Part shown: positions 1-10,280 of the stretch, one piece after another
Numbering within the stretch: position 1 is the stretch's first letter
Layout: the number at the start of each line of letters is the position of its first letter
Assembly: GCA_014621425.1 (NCBI GenBank)
Contig: JAANBB010000657.1
Span: 1 to 17,255, forward strand
Length of the DNA stretch: 17,255 nt
Direction: 5' to 3'
DNA from: Cylindrodendrum hubeiense
Taxonomy: Eukaryota; Ascomycota; Sordariomycetes; Hypocreales; Nectriaceae
Position numbers and translations under genes: made by a program
Notes under the pieces: generated by a model
The model's input: the letters and a program-made list of their open reading frames with translations, nothing else
The model's database searches: none
What the model was told of the DNA's origin: nothing

Positions 1-2410
1 TGAGAGCGCGGTCGTGGGGAGCGATGGGCTCTTCACAGACAAGATCAGTGAGACCCTGGCTGGCAGGCGATCCTCGTCGTGTTGGCGCAAAGCCTGGTCA
101 GGTTGGTATAGTTTTTGGTCTGGGTCGATTGAGATGGGAGGAGCAGGCGGCGATGTCTGTGTATTTGAAGGCGTAGCAAAACATAAAATCCATGGGGGAT
201 ATCGGAGATAGGGTGAATCGGATGGGGACGGGTCTGGTCGTTGCAAAGAAAAGCAAGAGAGTAGAGGGTGAAGTAGGGAAGGAAATGGACAGTGGATGAA
301 TAATAAATCGACCTGAACTGGGTTGTGGTGTGGCGTGGCCCAAGAACGTGAGGTGTGGACTGGCCTCAGACCAACCAGCGACGGGTGTGGCCTGGACATG
401 ACGTCTCTCCTCATGCTTTGCAGTGGGCGAACCCTTTTTTTGTGTGCGAGTTACCAGGGCCGGCACTCAGGACACTCCCTCCAGCGACCAAACGGGTTTC
501 TTTCCAGGGTCAGGCGCTGGCTTAGCCGGCGATCACCACCGAAATGACAGAGCTTCGGTGGCGAGCAAGTGACACTCTTGTCGCCCGGAGGAGGCCGCTG
601 AGCAGCTGTCGTAGCCACGGCAGTGTAGACGTCCACTAGAAAAGCAACGGACAGTGCTAGAGAGACCCCCGGGAGGCGCTAACCAAGATGCCCCCCAGTC
701 CCCCGCTGTCTCGTCCCAGAGGCGACAGCCCGCTAGACGACTCCACCGTGGATCCTTGTCCAGGTGAGCGTCATCGATTCACTTTACGCGCTGGGCCGCG
801 TCCCGCAGCGGCCATGCTTCCCTTATCACTGACGATGCGATGGACCGCGGGCGATAAAAGCATCGTCTACGCAGTCGCGGACCCAAAAGTTGGGCTGGGT
901 TCCATCACTCGTCATGCAAGCGAGTGGGACTGGAGGAGGAACGCCTTTGTGCGAGGGCTTCCCATCCCTCCAAAGTTCTTTCAGCACAGTCTGAAGCCGT
1001 GCAATGCACCGTCAGGCGACACTGTATCTTCCGATCCTACGCCTCACCCGGGTCAGCAGGACGCTCCAACTGCCTATCGCCCATACCGTTCTGAGGAGTC
1101 CCGCGAAAGACCGCCCCCAGATGCGCTGGCAAGCAACGACCCGAAGATGACCGAGCTTGTCGCAGGCCGAGACCACATCACTTGTTTGTTTCGCACGGAT
1201 CTTTGACTCGAGGCACCAGTGACTTGAGCGAGATCAAGAACACGGGGCACGGCAGCATGGAAGATTGGCGAGGCATGAACGTTGGCTGTGATTCGAAACG
1301 ATAGCCACCACCACGCAATGCATATCGGTACCAACCTAGGCACGCTTGAGACCTAGGACTTTACACGTGCACGGGGTGTGACTCGGTGCCGCAAGGGCGT
1401 TGGCGGGAACTTGCGGAATATTGGGCAAGCCTCCAGGCAGTTCGCCTATGATCCAGCAACAAGTACAGTACGCACGCACGCATCCGAAAGTGCATCTGAG
1501 CGCCTGGGCGCCTGACCGGCAGTCCTGTCTCCTCCTGGCCGAAATCTTGGCCGAAATCTCCGCCCCGGGGTAGGTACAACGCTGCGTAGTCGAGAGGATT
1601 GCAGCATTTGTCAGGAGATTGCGCAAATGGGCAGCCGATACGTGGGACTTGGTCGCCTCAAACGGACGGCGGACGGTCCTCGGAGTGGTAGGCCAGTCTA
1701 GGCGGGCGATTGCGAACCAGGTCCAGAAGCCGCCCGGGTAAAGCGCCATCAATCAATCGATGTCCATCCAGCTAGTCTCCAACATTTCGAGCAGGTGATA
1801 TGGAATGACGAGAAGCGAGGTACAGGTGGCGCCAGATAGTGAGACCAGATACCTGCCGCAGGCCCGATGACAACCATTGTCGCAAGTCCAGCTTAAAACG
1901 ATGTTACTCGGTGCACCGCCCTTCATCCCGCCCGTGAGTAGTGGCTCCTCCCCCTCTTCTGCGGCCTGCCCATCTTCTCCGTCCAGTCCGTCCGTTCGTC
2001 TGTCTCTCATAGCTGCTGGTGCCGGGGATCGGGCTGCGGGTGCCCGTCCCGGGTTCTGCTGGCTCTCCTTACCTGTCATTTTTCCCCTGGCAGCGCACTG
2101 TGGGAATGGGCTTTTCCTGGGCGTTCTATCGCAAGCCCTCTGTCTTACCGGAGCGACGTAGCTATTCCTGGGGCTTGGGGGAGTGAACCAAGGGTGAACC
2201 GTGAATGGAAGGATGCGGCGCCGAGTGGGACCTCCCGCAGGCGGCCGAGCTCACTGAACTGTCGGCACTGTAAGAACCTACGTACCTCCCAACTGAAGCC
2301 TTCCATCCTCCCATCCAACGCAGTGAATAAACCCTCGCCTCGTTTTTATCCCTTGCCCGGTATTTTTCATCTCTACATCTCCATCTCTTGGGAATTTCGC
2401 TCTGCACAAC
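1..2410. other. Upstream region without a supported gene
   Basis: No reading frame here is convincing. The longest (688-1206 on +, 1336-1752 on -) have no recognisable domain, overlap other open frames in GC-rich sequence and lack exon-like continuation. On the minus strand, about 229-300 is strongly pyrimidine-rich, as in fungal 5' leaders, so the promoter or leader of a gene lying off the left edge is possible but unproven. A perfect 12-bp tandem duplication lies at 1536-1559. Confidence 0.5.
1536..1559. repeat. 12-bp tandem duplication
   Basis: The unit TGGCCGAAATCT occurs twice in direct succession (1536-1547 and 1548-1559). It sits in non-coding DNA, so it probably reflects replication slippage. 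No function is implied. Confidence 0.8.
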
Positions 2411-2540
2411 GCAGAGCCCTCCGGTCCGGCATCAAGCCATCCCCTCCCCCTCCAACTGTTGTCCAGGCCTCCCCTCCGCCCCCACTAATTCTTAGTGGCC
2501 AAGAGCCCAAAGGCAACTAAACGTCCCCCCCGCCAAGGTC

Positions 2541-2557
2541 CGATAAGCGGCTTATCG
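2541..2557. promoter_or_regulatory. Palindromic pair of GATA-factor sites
   Basis: CGATAAGC and its exact reverse complement GCTTATCG flank a single central G. Each arm carries HGATAR, the consensus of fungal GATA regulators such as AreA/NIT2 (nitrogen) and SREA-type (iron) factors. It lies about 405 bp upstream of the FHA gene start codon. The match is seen; binding is inferred. Confidence 0.4.
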
Positions 2558-2850
2558 CTGCCTGCTCTCTGCCTGATACGGCAGCGACCTCATTCACGGT
2601 TGCCCCACCTCGCCTTCACCTTCCGGGTCACCCAGCACCTCACCATCGTACTTCCATCTCTCCCTCCTCTACTTGCACTTCTTTGCCTCTTTGACCTCCT
2701 TCTCCCTCGACATTTGGCCTCGTTTTGATCTCCCTTGACCTCTCCCTCGACTTCTTTATCGCAAACTCAACGCCAGAGCAAACTCACCTTGGTGGATCAT
2801 CCCGACGGCCTTGGCTCGCTGACGTCGTTGCCGCGGGTCCCAAAGGGTGT

Positions 2851-2856
2851 ATGTGA
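2851..2856 (+). promoter_or_regulatory. Start-stop upstream element (ATG TGA)
   Basis: An ATG followed directly by TGA lies 105 nt before the FHA gene start. It is the only ATG in roughly 740 nt of sequence before the main start, so if transcription begins upstream of it, scanning ribosomes must pass a minimal start-stop element. Whether it lies inside the mRNA is not known. Confidence 0.45.
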
Positions 2857-2961
2857 GACGACCACACAGCCGTACAACCCCTCACCCCGCCGGTAACCTT
2901 GAGAGCGACGACCCTTTGGTGTTTCGCATCTATCCAACATTACCTCCACCTTCTGGACAAT

Positions 2962-5388
2962 ATGGCCGTTCCTCAGTATCGCGATGAGGGTAAGTTTCCC
3001 GTCTTAGTCGTCGGCGTCGCACTGCTAACACTGCTCCAGTCCTCGTCACCTTGACCAGCCTCGATGCCCCTCCCTCGTTTTCCTTCCCCGACCGCCGATT
3101 CTTCCTCACCAGAGAGAAACCTGTCATGGACATCGGGCGCACCAGCAAACGGAACACCTCCTTCGAAGCGGCTAAGAATAATGCTTGGTTCGACTCGCCC
3201 GTCATGTCTCGTGACCATGCCCACTTGAAGCTGGATGCTGAGAAGCAGGTAGGTTTGCAGCTGCTTTGACTTCTTCCCATTTGTGCACCTTGCTGACTTG
3301 AGCCTGTAGAAAGTGTATATCAAAGACATCGGTTCTCTCCATGGCACCTTCAAAAACGAACAGCGTCTCGCCCAAAACGTCCCCTCATCGGTAGGAACCG
3401 GCGACGTTATTCGATTCGGCATATCCATCGACAGAGGCTCCGACAGATATCCACCTTGCACAATGGAAGCACGTTTCAAGTTCGGAACCGCCAGGTAAGC
3501 TTTTTCTTCTTCTTCTTTTGTGTTCTAACCGCTAACTTCGTTATCAGTCCCGAGGATCGGCCAAAGGTCTTTCGAGTCCCCGACGACTCCGATGTCGAAG
3601 ACTCGAGCAGTGATGATGATCAAAGCGTTCGCATCAGCTCGGATATTTTGCGCAGCTCCAATATTCGACCCGCTGCGTATCCTTCTTCATCGCCAAGCCC
3701 ACCCGTTGAGGTGATCTGCATCGATCAATACCCACTTTCTAACGTCAGAGGAGACGACGACTACAACACCAACGCCCTTCCCCCTGTAGCTTCCTCTGCA
3801 AATCCCGTTCAAGAGGTTACATACGTTGACCTATCCTCTCCTTCCCCAGAACAAGTTCCCGAATACAACGGCTTCTCTCCCATTTCACCAGAGGCCGGTT
3901 GGATGGTGGGCGCGGAGATGGAAGAGTGTGATATTAACCTTTCGGAATCCACCGACATGGATACAGACAGCTCCCAGGGAGCGGATTCACCAAGCCAGAG
4001 TCCGAGTCCAAGCCCTTCTCTCCATCCCAGCAGCATTCCCAATGACTATGACAACCAAGATGCGCTAGACATTGAAGAGCACGACTTTGAAGAGCACGAT
4101 GAATTTGAGGATAGAGAATGTAAGTTTCTCCAAATCTCCGACATCCTTGAACCGATGCTAACTTTCTACAGATGGGTCTGAACAACGGGATGAGCCAGTC
4201 AGCCCAGAAATTGACGATGTCGCGGATCAGTTTACCGCACCCGATTCACATGGTAACATCGAAGACCTTGTCACGGGCATCACCTTCAACGTTCACGAAG
4301 AGATCGAATCCACTGCTGCGGAAGCCTCAACATCCGACAATGCGGGGCAAGACATTCACCACAATGAGTGTAACCCTCTAGGTGGCGTGGGCTACATGCT
4401 GAACACTCAACTACCACCCATCGAACAGCCCAAGGTGGTTTTCCCACCTTGGGCCCAGCCATTCTACAGTCAGCCACTGAGACTCCCTTCTATCTCAGAA
4501 GCCATGCCTGCGTATACGACAAACCAAGCCGCAGGCACCAAGACTGGAGCCGAGTTACTAGGGGCTAAGACAGGAAAGTACGAGTTCTTTGCAGCCAGGG
4601 CCGAGAATAAGATGCATGCACTTCCCTGCGGCATGGCCACCAGTAGCAGTTCGATTCCAGCCATCCATTCGGAGTCTTCAGAGCATACAGCGACTGCAAA
4701 CGTGATGCCTCAGCATTCTCCTGCAGCAGACTCGTCAACTCCCCAGCAATCTACACCAAGTCCTGCCGAGCCCCTGCAACCCCAGACTGATCCATCCGGC
4801 CGCCTCGCCCCTTCGGAGTGGACCGCCTCCGGGGTACAGTTCCTGAACTCGCCCCTCGAGGAGACGCAAGAGACGCGAGAGCCTCTCCATGAGGAGCCTC
4901 CCGTGCTTGACGACACTTCGGCTTATCAATTTGAACTGAGCAAGAAGGCTGCTACTGGTCCTACCACCGAATCTCACATGGTCGACACCCAGACCCAGAC
5001 TCGGTCAGCCAAGAGAACTCACATGGAAATCAGCGATATTCTTGAAGCCTCAAATGAGATCCGCGACCAACAAACCCCTTCGGATCGTCCTTCGAAGAGA
5101 AAGGCCGAAGAAATATCCGAGCTCTTGTCAGAGGATCGCGCCATTGAAGATGCTCCACGCGCCACTCAGAAACGAATTCGCTCTTTGTCAGCCCAAAGAC
5201 GATTCCGCACTTTCTTGAGACGGACCCATCAGGCTCCTGTCGCCAATATGACTGCACCTACAGCAGTAGAGCCTCCCATTCAACCACCAGCCAAGCGTCT
5301 CCGCCGTGTCGCAGAAGTAGTTGGAATTGCGGCTCTTGGTGGAGTTGCAGTCATGTCAGCGCTGATCGTAACGGCTCCTACGTTTTGA
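2962..5388 (+). CDS. FHA-domain protein with C-terminal membrane anchor
   Basis: Five exons: 2962-2989, 3040-3248, 3310-3494, 3548-4119 and 4172-5388, giving 736 residues in one continuous frame. All introns are GT-AG; those at 2990 and 4120 have GTAAG donors and CTAAC-type branch points. Residues about 12-115 form an FHA domain, a phosphothreonine-binding fold, with the expected conserved residues: Gly42-Arg43, Ser66-Arg67-x-His69 and Gly87-Ser88-x-His90-Gly91-Thr92. A long acidic, Ser/Pro-rich, probably disordered middle follows. Near the C-terminus are basic clusters and two related motifs (K-R-x3-E-I-S-D/E-I/L-L, residues about 612 and 640). The last 20 or so residues (about 714-733) are hydrophobic after a basic K-R-L-R-R, suggesting a tail anchor. 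FHA plus a tail anchor recalls SLMAP/Far10/HAM-4 of STRIPAK, but the long coiled coil of those proteins is not evident, so orthology is not claimed. The start is supported by the nearly ATG-free leader. Confidence 0.9.
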
Positions 5389-8077
5389 GCGTACACGCTG
5401 TCTCTTCACCACTATCCTTCTGGAAGTTGTGGAGAACCCATTTGCAAAGGACTAAACAAGGCCCTTTGCGGGACATGCTCAGTTTGCCCATGGTTTGCTT
5501 TTCTTTTCTCCCTCGGCCGAGATGGGTCTACATCGGTCATGCGTTGGCAACGGAGTTTACAGGGTTTTTTTTGGGAATTTGACGTCGTGGAATGAACTAG
5601 CAGGGCAAGTGATTCGCTGTGCTCTGCGCTGGCTTGCATTCGACACACTCACAACCACAATGGTCACGGAATCCCAACGCAGACCACCACGATTTAGTGG
5701 CTGCTTACAAGCACGAATTTTGCTAAGGGTCAAGGAGAGGAAGGGGGTTCGGATGTCTCATTCACGGGGGGTAGTCTAATAGGATGCTGAGTTTAGCTTG
5801 GTCTGCTTTCTTCTCCTCGTCTTTCTCTAGTATTGTTGGTCTCTGGTTGGCTTGTTGCGAGATATCTCTGTCGATTAGGAATCTTAGGAATTGATGAATG
5901 ATACGGACTCATTTGATTTGGCATAGAAATGACGATCCCCTTCCCTCTTACGTAGTAGTGTTAGCACAAGATAAGAAGTGTGATCACCTGCCCCCGCTTC
6001 CCTTGATCCCGAGTGAATACCGAGTGAAGGGCCTCATCTATGGGGGTGATAAGAATCGTAAGCCGCGATACTCAATGAAGTAATTCGAGCTCTAAGGCGG
6101 AAGGCACTTTACGGACTAGACCGAACTAGATGTTGCAAGATAGAGCAGCTTCACCCTTGACCGGTGTCATCACGCTATCTAACGGCGAGGCAATAACCAC
6201 GGGTCTCGTTGCATTTACTTCGAGTCGCCAATAGGGCCTCTGACAGCTGGACAAAGATCAATGTGACGATATGTGATGATCAGACCTCACCCGGTTGGCG
6301 GGCTTGATAATCATCAGCCGCACAACGAGCCCAGGACGGAACCCAATGTCCGTCCTCGGGCAACCGCCAGGGACTGACGCACGCCTCCAACGTTCCAACG
6401 TCTAGACTGCTTCATCTGAGATATGCGGACACGCGCTCACGCGTACCCACCCAACGGCTTAAGGAACCGGTCAAGGCTCTCGGGCCGCGAATAGCCTCTC
6501 CCGCAAACTCCAAAGCTGAGGGAGGCGGGCGCGGCCGGTAGCCACAATGCGCCGAGCAGCGCGGTGCCAGCGCTGACCGGTGAGCCGTCTCGGGTTAGGT
6601 CCGAAGCGAATGTCGAAGAAGCAAGTGACATGGCGCGTGACTTGGGCCGCAGGTTGTGTAACACGTCGAGGGCCAACGGACCTAGGATATGCCAATGTCC
6701 ATCGTTGCTGACTCCAATGGGCATTCCCGGGAGAGTCAATCTATGACGCCATGAGCCTACTAAGAGCCCGAGATTCGTCGGGTGGCGGAGGATGGACGCA
6801 CAGGAGAAGTCGGGTCGTCGCCGTGGCATCCCTTGCTTAGTCTTGTTTCAAGAATGAGGCTTCCCACCTTAATGGGGAGACGGAGGTGAGGGTCCGATAG
6901 ATCATGGAATGGAACCCAAGGAAACAAGAAACCCGGTTTGCTTGTGCGGGATCCACTGACCTGGCCTCGTAGCACATGTTGGGAAAATGCAATAGGTCCC
7001 TGGGGATTTGGCGGAAATTGAGACATGGTAGCCGAGACACCATCCACTGTGCTGGGTCTCTATGTGATATCGCCATATCCCAGAGCCGATTGCAAAGGCC
7101 AAGGCCAGGCATGCAAGCCACGCTGAAGGCCAGCCGTGGACGACAAGTCCCTCGCACCGCACCAGGAACATACACACTTGTGCAAGGCTGGTACGGCCAC
7201 ACACGGGATCCTCCATCAGAGCTTTTCCTACTCTTTTATGCCCCTTGGGTTGTACAGGAAACTGCATTTATCTCGCTGTGGGGTGCGCCGCGAATGATCA
7301 CAAAATGACGACAAAGGCTGTTCATCCAGCGTCCTGCAGCCTCCCTCTCGGTCTGGGACCGTACGCCTCGCGGACCACGTCGTCGGTGCTCTTCTGGAGG
7401 GGTAGATTCGTCAACGTTCTGACCGGTCGCTGCGGTTGGCAAATGAGAGCGCGAACTGGGTCAAGCCTGGCGGGATGCCGCATGATCGCAAGGTTGTGCC
7501 TCCCGCACGACCACCGAGAGCGAGGGCCGCAAGAGCCATCACGTATCAACGCCATGGAAAACGACGGGAACATTCGTGCTTGAGATATACGACCTCGTGG
7601 CCGGTGAACCATCAGATGTTGCCAGAATATCAACGGGGTTAGTCCTCAGAGGTGGGAAGCCGGCAGCTCGCTTGCTGACAATGGGGCGCGAAGCCCTGCA
7701 GGCAGAGGGTTAGCATGGCCTTGAATGTTCCAGAACCGGACTTCAGCTGAACGACAGAGCAGGGGTAATAAAGGGGTTCAGCTTGGCGCATCTTGGTTGG
7801 GCTGGAATTAGTATCGCGACCAGCTGGCTTGTGGTTTGGCCCAAAAGAAGGCAACCACGGATCCCTGGACCACGATTGTCATCACAAGACCCAGGTGCAG
7901 CGGATGACATGAAGGCATCTAGCCCGACAGTCGATCCGGCTTGTGATCTCTCCGGTTCGAATTACCCGCGCGAGGCGGTGAGGTTGTTGGCTGGCCGTGG
8001 TTCTGACGACGGCACCCCATCTGCCCTCTGTTGGTTGTCATACTTGTTTGCAGCGGTCGATGTCGTCCAGTTTCAAC
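5389..8077. other. Intergenic region without a supported gene
   Basis: The first few hundred bases are presumably the 3' UTR of the FHA gene. The rest has open frames up to about 130 codons on both strands, mostly 6437-7850, but they overlap each other in several frames. They show no recognisable domain and no splice-linked continuation. No tRNA, repeat family or transposon terminus was recognised. The final part before 8077 is likely promoter DNA for the small CxxC gene. Confidence 0.5.
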
Positions 8078-8084
8078 TATATAA
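8078..8084 (+). promoter_or_regulatory. TATA box of the small CxxC-protein gene
   Basis: TATATAA lies 135 nt upstream of the start codon at 8219. It is followed by a CA/CT-rich leader free of any ATG, which is the layout of a TATA-driven fungal promoter with a transcript start near 8105-8120. Confidence 0.65.
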
Positions 8085-8218
8085 GTTAGTGTATCCAGCC
8101 GCTCGTAGTCACTCTCGACACGAGCAGATCAAACTCAACCAAGACTCAACTCCTGCACAATCTCAAACAGTCTCGCACAAATTTCACCTCAAACAACTCT
8201 GCAACCTCCTCTTCCGCC

Positions 8219-8546
8219 ATGAGCACCACGATCTCTGCCTACACATTTGACGCTCAGGGCATGACCTGGATCACCTGTGATATGTGCAGCGGCTCCTTTC
8301 AACGCGGATCGTAAGTGCTCTCCAAGTTGCTAGACTTTATCATCCGATCATGTATTAAAAGAGAACCCTAGCCAGCTGTGTACTCTCTGCGGGGGATCCA
8401 AACTTCGTAGGGTGTCGTACGACTACCTCGTCAAGGCAATGGGCCCATCGAAAGGCTCCAACCAGCAGTCGATGCCTCCAAAGGACAGCGATAGCAGCAG
8501 CACCCATTGCCATGGCCATGGATCGGCCAACGGTAACAAGGTCTAG
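8219..8546 (+). CDS. Small double-CxxC (zinc-ribbon-like) protein
   Basis: Two exons, 8219-8310 and 8372-8546, joined across a 61-nt intron (GTAAGT donor, TAG acceptor), encode 88 residues. Without splicing the frame stops at once in the donor. Cys20-x2-Cys23 lies at the end of exon 1 and Cys34-x2-Cys37 at the start of exon 2, so splicing brings together four cysteines spaced as in a zinc ribbon or knuckle. The second half is Ser/Lys/Gln-rich and ends in a His/Cys-rich H-C-H-G-H-G stretch (76-81). There is no signal peptide or membrane segment. A TATA box at 8078 and an ATG-free leader support the start, as does the CGCC context. I do not recognise a family; zinc binding is inferred from cysteine spacing. 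A CAG acceptor 4 nt downstream would shift the frame and lose the second CxxC. Confidence 0.72.
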
Positions 8547-10242
8547 AACTGCAGCTCATGGCCGGCTACCATGGGTTTCATGGGGTCGGTTCTGTAAATG
8601 TCTTCCAGTACATGCTCAAGACAGTTCAGCCATCCGTGGCTAAAGTTGTGCGGCTTTAAACAGCACCCCATTCTTTTTGATTGTCTGATTTCAGTATTCC
8701 GTTTCATGAATGAGGGGTATGTTTTGGTTGGTAACATGGAATCGTTTCCGGAACAACCGTAGAGTTGGCTCGCAAGGTCCACCCGTTCTATCCGAGTCTC
8801 GGTTGTTACATGACACTTGGTTTCATGTCGAATAGTCGTTCGCTGTATCGAAATTATTGATGATTTCCTTGAAACAATTATGTGCGTCATGGTCCCTATT
8901 CCTTGTGGATTCCAAAAAAAGCTCGCCACTTGACGGTGACTCTCCGTTCTCGCTAGATCGCTCGGTCTAAGAAGAGGACGTGCACACAGCAGCCGATAGA
9001 CTTCTATGCAAGAGGGCAATTGGGCACCGCCGAGAGCTGTATCATCCAACAAGCGATTGCAGGATCAAAATGGCTTCATATAGCCCATGGCTACATCCGT
9101 GGGAGCATTGTGGTAATATCCGGTAGTATCGTGGTAGGCAGACCCAACTTGATGGCTGTCATCCAAAGGTGATCGGACTGGCGGCAGTACAACATTCTGT
9201 GCACTTGGCGCAAGAAGCGCGGGTATCCGTCTAATGCAACGAGCTTCTTACCTTATCCAATCATTGTTGAGTCCATTGGGATGTTTCCGCATGGCTAGGT
9301 GCTTAGTGTCAGTGGAGGAACATCGATGGTTGGCTCCCACCCTCGCCGTGCGGGGGCCCAGATGAATTCTGCGGCAGATGGCATGTCTCTTTAAGTATAC
9401 CGGACGGGAACCCGCACCGAGAAACAATACATAGCAGCTAGGGTTAATCGGCTTGGTCGTACAGATAGCAATCTTCCCAGCTCCCATGTTGATGGGGTGG
9501 GATCAGATGCACATGGGCACAACCTAGAGTTGGCTGGATAAGCGAGGTAATGCTGCAGTTCCCAGGAGATCTTCCGTATACTTTTTGGATTGCGGAGCTC
9601 TGATACTGAACCGAGTCGAGTCGAGGCTGCTAGTTTTTGTGTCTTGTCCCGCCTCCAGGTGCAACGAGCCTGATATTAGGGCCAGATGGCGGGCGACAAT
9701 CGTTGGCGATGTACCATCACCCATCTGTTTCAGTTTCAGTTTCAGTTTCAGTAGTCTAGTAGGAAAGGCAAGACGGTCAGACAGAGGGCACAATGCCACC
9801 AGTCCCGATTTGTCGATACTCTTCGACTATCACCATGCACTCACTGGAGCCGTGCGAGTCTACCATCAGCCAACAGGAACCGAGGCAATATTCACCGTCA
9901 CGTTCAGATGTCAGAACAGTCGATCCGGATTATTGCGTGGAGTTGATAAATGACACCACATGGATGATTTGAATGTGGAATTAGATTCATAACAGGTTGT
10001 TCAAGTAGTGACTGTCTGGAGCAAGTGAGGACGGTGTTGTTGGAGGAAACTGGCCCCACCCTCTGGTTAGGCCCTCGGTTATCGCATAACCCGCATATTG
10101 GCATCCCCGGTACTGTTTTGGAGGCCGAATTTAGGAATGGGGAGCTACCTGGTTCACGTCAGCCTTGCAGACTAACTATCAGGTCCCTAGAGGACCTCGC
10201 GACAAGCTCCTTTACGCCCTTCGCATCCTTCAACACTCTACC
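8547..10242. other. Intergenic region without a supported gene
   Basis: It begins with the 3' UTR of the CxxC gene and ends with the promoter of LST8. A minus-strand open frame at 8543-9052 (169 codons) has no recognisable domain and starts opposite the end of the CxxC gene; I treat it as chance. A hexamer repeat lies at 9727-9752. Nothing else is recognised. Confidence 0.5.
9727..9752. repeat. GTTTCA hexamer repeat
   Basis: Four uninterrupted copies of GTTTCA are followed by a partial copy: a simple microsatellite in intergenic DNA. Confidence 0.85.
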
Positions 10243-10251
10243 ATGAGCTGA
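10243..10251 (+). promoter_or_regulatory. Two-codon upstream reading frame before LST8
   Basis: ATG-AGC-TGA (Met-Ser-stop) lies 29 nt before the LST8 start codon, with a CTACC sequence just before its ATG that makes a fair initiation context. It would be in the leader if transcription starts upstream of 10243, which seems likely but is not shown. Confidence 0.45.
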
Positions 10252-10280
10252 GGCCCCAGTGATTGAATTCCGCCTTCACC

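Larger units (their letters stand above)
2410..2961 (+). promoter_or_regulatory. Pyrimidine-rich promoter/leader of the FHA-domain gene
   Basis: The stretch is dominated by C and T on the plus strand, as is common in promoters and leaders of strongly expressed fungal genes. It contains only one ATG between about 2217 and the assigned start at 2962, and that ATG (2851) is followed at once by TGA. It also holds a palindromic pair of GATA sites at 2541-2557 and a CRE-like TGACGTCG at 2820-2827. The transcription start cannot be fixed from the sequence, and no clear TATA box is seen. Confidence 0.55.

Noticed and set aside
688..1206. 172-codon plus-strand open frame
   Set aside because: No recognisable domain, mixed low-complexity translation, overlapping open frames and no exon-like continuation.
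1336..1752. 138-codon minus-strand open frame with several cysteines
   Set aside because: No domain or regular cysteine spacing; overlaps another open frame and contains a tandem duplication; likely chance.
6437..7267. Overlapping minus-strand open frames that might be a decayed gene
   Set aside because: Three frames are open at once, none gives a recognisable protein and no splice pattern links them.
7945..7975. GGTTCGAATT resembling a tRNA B box
   Set aside because: No matching A box, anticodon stem or acceptor stem could be folded around it.
8543..9052. 169-codon minus-strand open frame opposite the 3' end of the CxxC gene
   Set aside because: No recognisable domain and composition like surrounding non-coding DNA.
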